Assembly: GCF_043555975.1 (NCBI RefSeq)
Contig: NZ_JBIGIA010000005.1
Location: 124,001 to 188,000 of the forward strand
Reading direction: 5' to 3'
DNA from: Pelomonas nitida
GTDB taxonomy: Bacteria > Pseudomonadota > Gammaproteobacteria > Burkholderiales > Burkholderiaceae_C
DNA length: 64,000 nucleotides
Under the pieces are notes generated by a model. The model saw nothing but the letters and a program-made list of their open reading frames with translations, had not been told where the DNA came from and made no database searches. Both the position numbers and the translations under genes were made by a program. Of this stretch, positions 17,268 through 24,200 are shown in pieces; positions within the stretch are counted from its first letter, which is position 1; each line of letters begins with the position of its first letter.

Positions 17268-18662
17268 ATGCATCTCCACATCCTCGGCATCTGCGGCACG
17301 TTCATGGGCGGCCTGGCGGCGCTGGCCCGGGAGGCCGGCCACCGCGTCACCGGCTGCGACGCCAACGTCTACCCGCCGATGAGCACCCAGCTCGAAGCGC
17401 TGGGCATCGAGTTGATCGAGGGCTTCGGCGCCGACCAGCTGGCGCTGCGGCCTGACGTCTTCGTCGTCGGCAACGTGGTCACGCGGGGCGAGCGATTCCC
17501 GCTGATGGAAGCCATCCTCGACGCCGGCCTGCCCTATGTGTCGGGCCCGCAGTGGTTGGCCGAACACGTGCTCCAAGGCCGGCATGTGCTGGCCGTGGCT
17601 GGCACGCATGGCAAGACGACGACGACGTCCATGCTCGCCTGGATCCTGGAGCACGCCGGCCTGCGGCCGGGCTTTCTCGTCGGCGGCGTGCCGCAGAACT
17701 TCGGCGTGTCGGCGCGGCTGGGCGCAGCACCCGCAGACGCCGGCGCGCGCCCGTCGAGCCCCTTCGTCATCGAGGCCGACGAGTACGACACCGCCTTCTT
17801 CGACAAGCGCAGCAAGTTCGTCCATTACCGGCCGCGCACGGCCATCCTGAACAACCTCGAGCACGACCACGCCGACATCTTCCCGGACCTGGCCGCCATC
17901 GAGACGCAGTTCCATCACCTCGTGCGCACCGTGCCCGCAAGCGGCCGCCTGGTCGTCAATGCCCGCGAGGAGGCGCTGCAGCGCGTCATTGCGCGCGGCT
18001 GCTGGAGCGAGGTGCAGCGCTTCGGCGCCAAGAAGGAAGAAGCCGGCATGCTCCGCGCGCGCGGCGAGCCGCAGGCCTTCGACGTGCTGCGCGGCAGCCT
18101 CAAGGTGGCCCGCGTGGAGTGGAGCCTGATCGGCGAGCACAACCAGCTCAATGCGCTGGCAGCCATTGCGGCCGCCGAACATGTGGGCGTGTCGCCGGAG
18201 CAATCGGCGGCGGCATTGGCCGAGTTCCAGAACGTGCGCCGCCGCATGGAGCTGCGCGGCGAGGTGAACGGCATCAAGGTCTACGACGACTTCGCCCACC
18301 ACCCCACGGCCATCCGCACGACGATCAACGGGCTGCGCCGCCGCATCGCGCCGGCAGACCGCATCCTGGCCATCTTCGAGCCGCGCTCCAACACGATGAA
18401 GCTCGGCACCATGAAGGCCCAGCTGCCCTGGGCACTGGAGGAGGCGGACCTGGCCTTCTGCAACCAGCAAGGGCTGACGTGGGATGCCAAGGAGGCGCTG
18501 GCGCCGATGGGCGCTCAGGCTGTCGTCGGCGCAGATGTCGATGCGCTGGTGGCGGCCGTCGTCAAGGTGGCCAGGCCAGGCGATCACCTGCTGTGCATGA
18601 GCAACGGCGGTTTTGGCGGCATTCACGACAAGCTATCGCAAAGCTTGGCCGCCCGGGCCTGA
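17268..18662 (+). CDS. mpl: UDP-N-acetylmuramate:L-alanyl-gamma-D-glutamyl-meso-diaminopimelate ligase
   Basis: Mur-ligase family enzyme that reattaches recycled murein tripeptide to UDP-MurNAc. N-terminal dinucleotide-like fold HILGICGTFMGGLAALAREA, P-loop GTHGKTTTTSMLAWIL from residue 112, ADEYDTAFFDKRSKF, NLEHDHADIFPDL and the C-terminal YDDFAHHPTAI motif identify it. At 464 residues it has the family length. The last 16 codons (from base 18615) are the first copy of a 58-bp unit repeated downstream. The TGA stop lies in the loop of a strong hairpin (GCCGCCC-GGGCC-TGAA-GGCCC-GAA-GGGCGGC), so the normal transcription end and the repeat unit coincide. Confidence 0.96.
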   Translation: MHLHILGICGTFMGGLAALAREAGHRVTGCDANVYPPMSTQLEALGIELIEGFGADQLALRPDVFVVGNVVTRGERFPLMEAILDAGLPYVSGPQWLAEHVLQGRHVLAVAGTHGKTTTTSMLAWILEHAGLRPGFLVGGVPQNFGVSARLGAAPADAGARPSSPFVIEADEYDTAFFDKRSKFVHYRPRTAILNNLEHDHADIFPDLAAIETQFHHLVRTVPASGRLVVNAREEALQRVIARGCWSEVQRFGAKKEEAGMLRARGEPQAFDVLRGSLKVARVEWSLIGEHNQLNALAAIAAAEHVGVSPEQSAAALAEFQNVRRRMELRGEVNGIKVYDDFAHHPTAIRTTINGLRRRIAPADRILAIFEPRSNTMKLGTMKAQLPWALEEADLAFCNQQGLTWDAKEALAPMGAQAVVGADVDALVAAVVKVARPGDHLLCMSNGGFGGIHDKLSQSLAARA

Positions 18663-18975
18663 AGGCCCGAAGGGCGGCATTCACGACAAGCTATCGCAAA
18701 GCTTGGCCGCCCGGGCCTGAAGGCCCGAAGGGCGGCATTCACGACAAGCTATTCTNNNNNNACGACAAGCTATCGCAAAGCTTGGCCGCCCGGGCCTGAA
18801 GGCCCGAAGGGCGGCATTCACGACAAGCTATCGCAAAGCTTGGCCGCCCGGGCCTGAAGGCCCGAAGGGCGGCATTCACGACAAGCTATCGCAAAGCTTG
18901 GCCGCCCGGGCCTGAAGGCCCGAAGGGCGGCATTCACGACAAGCTATTGCAAAGCATGGCCGCCCGGGCCTGAGG
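18615..18975. repeat. 58-bp tandem repeat array copying the 3' end of mpl and its hairpin
   Basis: Units start at 18615, 18673, 18731, (18752, interrupted), 18810, 18868 and 18926. Each is 58 bp, opens with GGCGGCATTCACGACAAGCT and carries the nested inverted repeat GCCGCCC-GGGCC-TGAA-GGCCC-GAA-GGGCGGC. The first unit is the coding end of mpl; the others are noncoding copies. Full interior copies are identical by eye; the last diverges (ATTGCAAAGCATGG, then GAGGGCG). Six N bases interrupt the array, so the true copy number is unknown. It could be a real amplification of the terminator region or partly an assembly artefact. Confidence 0.9.
18756..18761. other. Assembly gap (six N)
   Basis: Six undetermined bases inside the 58-bp array. 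The base string immediately before the gap (CTATTCT) does not match the repeat consensus (CTATCGC), which suggests a low-quality contig end. The missing length may be larger than six. Confidence 0.99.
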
Positions 18976-19316
18976 GCGACGCCACGTGGCGAGATCGGCC
19001 CATGGGTACCCCTGAATTTCCATGAACTTGGAAGCCAGGCGCGTTGCTCGGGAAGTCGAAGATCGGAATTTCGGCCTCGCCGAGCCACCAGGTTCTATGG
19101 CGCCCGGGGCTTTAAATTTGCCCAATGAGGCACAAATCTCCGCCGATGCACTTCGCAAGCCAGCCCCAAGGCTTGCAAGCGCACCAAGCCCAGGTGCGAC
19201 AGTGATTTCGCCGCGCAATGTGCGTGCGGTCTTGCCGGCGTCGCGCTTCACCGAAGCGCCGCAGACGATGCCGGCCGTGAACTGGCTGTTGCGAGCGGTG
19301 ACTCAGCCGCGGCGCT
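18976..19316. other. Intergenic stretch without a supported gene
   Basis: About 340 bases between the mpl repeat array and the end of the next minus-strand gene. Open frames exist on both strands (one on the minus strand of about 105 codons starts near 19251 and runs into the repeat array), but none shows a recognisable domain, a ribosome site or a convincing start. I see no tRNA, transposase remnant or clear promoter. Confidence 0.6.
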
Positions 19317-20054
19317 CTACTGGCTCAACAGCACTTCCAAATTGTCTTGGAACGACTTCGCACAGGACTCCACAAAGGCCGCTTCTGCGGCCCTCACCTT
19401 CGCGTAGTCATCCGCTTGCCACTGCGCCAATGTCGTCTTCGTGCCCGCGTCCTGATACGCACACTTGACCGTTCGAGCCTGGCTGAAAAAGCCGGCGCTG
19501 TCGGGTTTGCGGCTCAACGTGGCTTCAATCTTCAGGTCGTAGCCGAGGTCCTCGTCCGAACCCTCGCCATAGACCAGTTGAAACCTGTCCTTGCGAACCC
19601 ACAGCACGTTCTTGAACGTCTGTTTGGGCGCGTGAAGCTGTGTCCAGCCATCCACCAGAGGCTCCAACTTCTGGGTGAGATCGGCGCCGGCCGGATGGGG
19701 CATCGCCCCCACCTTGTCCCCTTTGTAATCCTCCTTGGGCACTGCCGTGCGAAAACCGCCCAAAAGCGCGCCCACCACCATCAGCGCCACGTCTTTTTTG
19801 CGCTCGGCGGGGCTGACGATCCGCAAAACAGCATCTGGGAGCATCTGACCATCCGCCGTTTGCGTGTCCCCGGTCATGGTCAACACACCGGAGTATCGAA
19901 AAGGTTCGGTGGGTTTGGGTGCGTCCGGCATGGGCGCCGACGCGGTTGTCTCTGCCGTTGCAGGAACCTCAATGGCCTGGGGCTCTTGGAGCGCCTGGGC
20001 AAATGAATGAGCACAAAAAAATGCTGAGCAGAAAAATGATGCAATGAATTTCAT
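19317..20054 (-). CDS. Exported protein of unknown function
   Basis: I do not recognise the family. The 245-residue product from the ATG at 20054 begins with a clear signal peptide (MKFIASFFCSAFFCAHSFAQ, likely cut after SFA), so it is probably periplasmic. After a short Thr/Pro/Ala-rich stretch comes a compact domain with GVLTMTGDTQTADGQMLPDA, a hydrophobic VALMVVGALLGGF segment, VLWVRKDRFQLVYGEGSDED and a C-terminal helix containing a Cys pair (one in VKCAYQ, one in ESCAKSF) that may form a disulfide. The frame is open 43 codons further upstream, but only this ATG places a signal peptide at the terminus. Neighbours do not explain it. Confidence 0.75.
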   Translation of the reverse strand: MKFIASFFCSAFFCAHSFAQALQEPQAIEVPATAETTASAPMPDAPKPTEPFRYSGVLTMTGDTQTADGQMLPDAVLRIVSPAERKKDVALMVVGALLGGFRTAVPKEDYKGDKVGAMPHPAGADLTQKLEPLVDGWTQLHAPKQTFKNVLWVRKDRFQLVYGEGSDEDLGYDLKIEATLSRKPDSAGFFSQARTVKCAYQDAGTKTTLAQWQADDYAKVRAAEAAFVESCAKSFQDNLEVLLSQ

Positions 20055-20336
20055 AAGGTGAGCGCGTTGAAAAACAATGAAGTCCAAAAATTTGAGATCA
20101 CTCATCGGGCGACGCAAGCAGAAACAAGTTCTTGATATAGGCTGCGAGCGGCTCACCATCGGACTTGCTCGGGGCTTAGGCACTGCGGCATCAAAATTCG
20201 CATCTCAAATTGATTTCACAGATTCAGCAACATAAATTTATGGCCAACCACGAATTCTGTTGACCTTGGCGAGAAATATGGCTTGGTTTGGAATGAGGGG
20301 GTTTAAATTTGAGACCTGACCCCGAATTCCGCGCGC

Positions 20337-20519
20337 GCATCAGGCGCTTGGGCGGCGGGGTTTCATCTCAAAAGTGCCATCCCGGCGCTTCGGAAAGGTG
20401 TGTTGGACAGGTGGACGCGCCAGCCGTCAAAACTGCCTGCATCAGGCGCTTGGGCGGCGGGGCTTCATCTCAAAAGTGCCATCCCGGCGCTTCGGAAAGG
20501 TGCGTTGGACAGGTGGACG
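20337..20519. repeat. 102-bp tandem duplication (81-bp near-identical core)
   Basis: The sequence from 20337 (GCATCAGGCGCTTGGGCGGC...) recurs at 20439 with only two differences over 81 bases (T/C at the 25th base and T/C in GGTGTGTT versus GGTGCGTT). A 21-base spacer separates the cores. The array abuts the 3' end of the pentapeptide-repeat gene and follows a GTTTAAATTTGAGACCTGAC CCC string at about 20301. No plausible ribosome site precedes the short frames it carries. Confidence 0.85.
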
Positions 20520-20531
20520 GGACAAGTGCCC

Positions 20532-21272
20532 TCAAGTGCCCTCGCTTAATCCTGCAGGCTCCCAGCGGATTTGATCGAGGTTTTTGTTTTGACCAAAAAA
20601 CTCGACAACGCGCCGATTTAAAATATTATCCGTAAGCGATGCACGGTCAAAATTGCAATTAGTAAACTCCGAGCCCTCTAAATTCACGTCACGCAAATCG
20701 CTAAAATTAAAATGACAGTCGTTAAAAATTGCACCACTGAAATTGGCACCACGAAAATCACATCTATCAAAATAGGTGCTGCGCGCAACAACTTGGCTCA
20801 AGTTGCATTTTGAAAAATCGCTCAACGCGTGCGAATAGGACCAGACCCCCGTGTCCGGATCTCGCGAACCGTGCCCGGTAGCAAAGCTATCCAAAAATGT
20901 GCAAAAAGAGAAATTCGCGCCAGCAGCAAAAAAAGGAGACATCTGCGCCATGACGAAACGACTGCGACTAAAGTCCACTTGCACAGCACTTGCTTCTTGA
21001 AGTCCTGTTCTAAAAAACAGGCATGCTCGTGCAGATCCGTTGTCAAGCACATAGTTTAACCACTGCTCAGGAAATCGATATCCGTCTATATTGACAAATC
21101 GACAGTCCAGAATCGCCTCGCCGGTCTTGTAGTGCGGCGTGCGAGGAGCAGTCGAATCAAACCACTCACGCCAACTCATTCCATCGGGCTCAACTTTAGA
21201 CAAAACAACATTGGACAGTATGAAACGATAAATTTCTTCATCACCCCATCGCGACATAAGAGGATTAGTCAT
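20532..21272 (-). CDS. Pentapeptide-repeat protein, candidate immunity protein of the adjacent exoprotein toxin
   Basis: 246 residues from an ATG at 21272 that overlaps the stop of the exoprotein gene by four bases (ATGA), so the two are translationally coupled. A GTG five codons earlier is an alternative. The C-terminal third consists of pentapeptide repeats with the A(D/N)LXX/F pattern (FDRCDFRGANFSGAIFNDCH, then NFSDLRDVNLEGSEFTNCNF), which should form a right-handed quadrilateral beta helix. The N-terminal 110 residues are not recognisable. Base composition is clearly more AT-rich than neighbours, as is common for toxin-immunity cassettes. Position directly after a secreted toxin-like protein makes immunity the leading idea, but pentapeptide proteins have many roles and no partner evidence is visible. 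Confidence 0.8.
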   Translation of the reverse strand: MTNPLMSRWGDEEIYRFILSNVVLSKVEPDGMSWREWFDSTAPRTPHYKTGEAILDCRFVNIDGYRFPEQWLNYVLDNGSARACLFFRTGLQEASAVQVDFSRSRFVMAQMSPFFAAGANFSFCTFLDSFATGHGSRDPDTGVWSYSHALSDFSKCNLSQVVARSTYFDRCDFRGANFSGAIFNDCHFNFSDLRDVNLEGSEFTNCNFDRASLTDNILNRRVVEFFGQNKNLDQIRWEPAGLSEGT

Positions 21273-24200
21273 GGCAGCGTTATCCACTTGAACTGTTTCT
21301 TACCATTCTCGTCAACCCACACCTTCCCAATCCGACCGATATTCTGCGGCGGGATCTGAGCAGGAATTGATATCTCCAATTCACCACCTGTAGCCTTGCC
21401 CTGCGCTATGCCACTAAGGCCGATGCCCTTACTGCTGGTATCGCGGATTGCATTGAGATCGTAGCCCTTCACCCCCACGATTTCTACGACGAGTCCGTCA
21501 TCGCCAGCCCAATATAGTGCGCCGGCATCTTTAGTGGGAGAACCGAGAGCATTCGTCGTGCCGCGGAACGCTGTGTCCGGCAAGCCGCTAATGTGATCAG
21601 TCAACTCAATATTGCCACCTCTAGCTGGCAGTCCGTTCCGTTTGACATACGCTGCCGCTTCATCTAGCGAAAGCTTGCCAAGTTCAAGCACTTCTCGATT
21701 GGTCCCGTGAAAGACTTCGCCGTAACTCTGCGGCGTGACTAGTTCCCCGTTCATCGTCGCAGAGTCTTTTCCAGGCACAGCCTTTGAAGGGCTAGCCGAC
21801 ACAGGTGTGCCTTGAGAACTTGTCACAGAGCTATCCGCCACCGCAGCCGACTTACCTTCAGCTGACCCCTTCACGACAGCCACTTCGCTCTCGACGCCGA
21901 TAAGCCGCCCCAGCGCCCCCAGTACTTTGTTGGTAACCGAGGTGCCCAGCACCAGTTCTTCAACCGGATAGATCGGCGTTGCTGCGCCGTTGAGGGCACC
22001 AAACCGCTCCACACGCTCTTCATCGCGCAGGTTTTTCAGCGGTTCGATCGAATCACGCTTCGAGCCGAGTTGGCTGTTAAGGTAAGGATCATCTTTCTGT
22101 GCTGCCGTTGCACTGAAGTAAGTTTGCGCACTGCCGTAGTTCACCTGCGGCTGGCCGTTCACCGTGATGGTCTTGCCCATGTACGGCGTCAGCATCTCCT
22201 GAGCAGTCTGCAGCTCGTAAAGGTAGCCCTGTAAGCCGCCGCGTGCTCCTGCGCTGTACGGATTGCTTGATGCCTTGGCCAGCTGGGTGAGGTAGGCCTT
22301 GTTTTCATCAGCGGCCTGATCGTCGACAAGGCCACTTGCCACGCGCTCAAGGGCGTCAGTCCAGTAACGAGTTTCAGTGCTGACGCATTGCATGTCGCCG
22401 TTGCACATCTGTGCAGCCTTGCCCTTGGCGAGCTTTGCAATGAGGTCGCGCTCAGAGGGATGCAACTGCCGGTTGTTGAAGTCCTCGTTCAACCCGGCAG
22501 CCGCGCCTGCCGCGCCGCCCACCACGCCGCCAGCCGCGCTGGCGATGGCGCCCGTGAGCAGCTTGGACAAGGCCTCAGCCGGACTGTTCTGTTGGTCGGT
22601 GGGTTTGTCGCCAGACACGCCCAGCGCCACCAGGCCGTCTTGCAGGTTGCCCTGGAGCTTGTCGAGCTGGGGCGCCAGGCTCGCCGCCGTGCCGGCGCCG
22701 AGCGCCCCTTGTACGTTGCCGGTGAGCCCACCCACCACCGCGTGAGCAGCGACGCGGTAGGCGCCGCCTTCCTTCCAGTTGTCGTAGTCCGCCTTGGCTT
22801 GCGGGTCATTCAGGACGGCGTTGGACGCTTCCAGCAGCGCCTGCGCCTGTTGGCGCTTTTCGGGGCTGCCGCTGTTGCTGACTTGGCCCGCATCCACCGT
22901 GAGGGCGCCTGCGGCCGCGAGGGTGCCGCTGTTGATCAGGGTCTGGGTGGTGACTTGCGCCGATCCGCCGCTGTACAGGCTGGCCCGGTTGTCGAGTTGG
23001 CGCCCTTGCAGTTGCAGGTCCGTGCCGCCGATGAGGCTGCCTCGGTTGACGATGTCGGTGCTGGTGAGGCTCAGCGTGCCCGCCGCTTGCACGGTGCCCG
23101 CGTTGTCCAGGCTCGCCCCGCTGACGCTGGCGCTGCCTTGGGCCAGCACGGTGCTGCCCGCGTCCACGCGGGCGCCGCCTGCGCCTTGCAGCGTGACGTC
23201 GCTGCCGCCTTGCACGACGCTGGCTTGCAGGCTCGCTTGCCCCGCCGTGGCCTTCACTTGCGTGTCCCCGCTGGCGATGAGTTGGCTGTTCGTGAGTTGC
23301 AGTGCGGCTTGGGCGCCGTCCGCCCCGCTGGCTTGCACTTCGATGTCTTGTCCGCCGAGTTGGCTGCGGGTGAGGCTGACTTGCTGTGCGCTCAGGTTCA
23401 CCGCGCCCGGCGCCACGAGCAGGGTGTCGCTGGCGCTCAGGTTCTGGCTGGCGCTCAGGCTCAGCCCGGCCACGTTTGCACTCGCTTGCCCCGTGGCCTG
23501 CCCCGCCGCGAGTTGGCTGTGGCTGCCGCTCAGGCTCACGCTCTGCGCGCTCACGCTCAGGCCTTGCCCCGCCGTCCATTGGCTGTCTTGCCCGTTCAGC
23601 GCCCCCGCAATCTGGGCGTTCAGCGCCCCGCCCAGCGCCGTGAAGCCGCTGTATTGCTCCCGGCTTGTCGTGTCTGTCGTGACGGTCTTGCTGCCGCTCA
23701 CGTCGAGTTGCCCCGCGATCACCGTGAGCTGGCCTGCCGCCACGGCTTGGGCGCCGTCTCGGTGTTGCAGGCTGCCTCCCACTTGCACGCTCAGGTCGCC
23801 CCCGGCGCTCAGTGTGGCGCCTCGCGTGAGCAGGTCTCCCGCCGTCGTGATCTGGCTGCTTCCCCCGGCTTGCACCATCGCCCCGCTGAGGTCGGTGGCT
23901 TGTGCTGCCGTGGTGCTGAGTTGCAGCGCGCCACTGCGCGCTGCCAGTTGCCCTCCCGCCGCGCTGAGTTGCCCCGCGCTCACGCTCAGGCTTTCTCCGA
24001 CGAGTTGCACGCCACCGAGTTGCGCCGCGTCGGCTTGCACGATCAGTTGGCCCGCGCTGAGCACTTCGGCACTCTTGCCGTTGGCGCTTTGTGCGCTGAG
24101 TTGGCCCGCTTGCAGCAGGAACTTCCCGCTCCCCGCGTGCTGCAGTTGCCCGCCGTCGCTGTTCACGCTTTGTGCTTTGAGCGTGACGTCGCTGGCGTTG

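Noticed and set aside
17061..18626. A 521-codon minus-strand frame opposite mpl
   Set aside because: Antisense shadow; mpl has all family motifs on the plus strand.
17552..18799. A frame that continues past mpl through the N gap
   Set aside because: It is a shifted frame of mpl that stays open only because the 58-bp repeats are low in stops; it translates across undetermined bases.
18615..18975. Reading the 58-bp array as a CRISPR
   Set aside because: The units are contiguous with no variable spacers and the first is part of mpl, so it is a simple tandem duplication.
18934..19251. A 105-codon minus-strand frame ending in the mpl repeat array
   Set aside because: GTG start without a ribosome site, no recognised domain, and its end lies in duplicated noncoding repeat. 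Not supported as a gene.
20309..20635. A plus-strand frame across the 102-bp duplication
   Set aside because: It is created by the direct repeat and runs into the antisense of the pentapeptide gene; the repeated peptide has no known motif.
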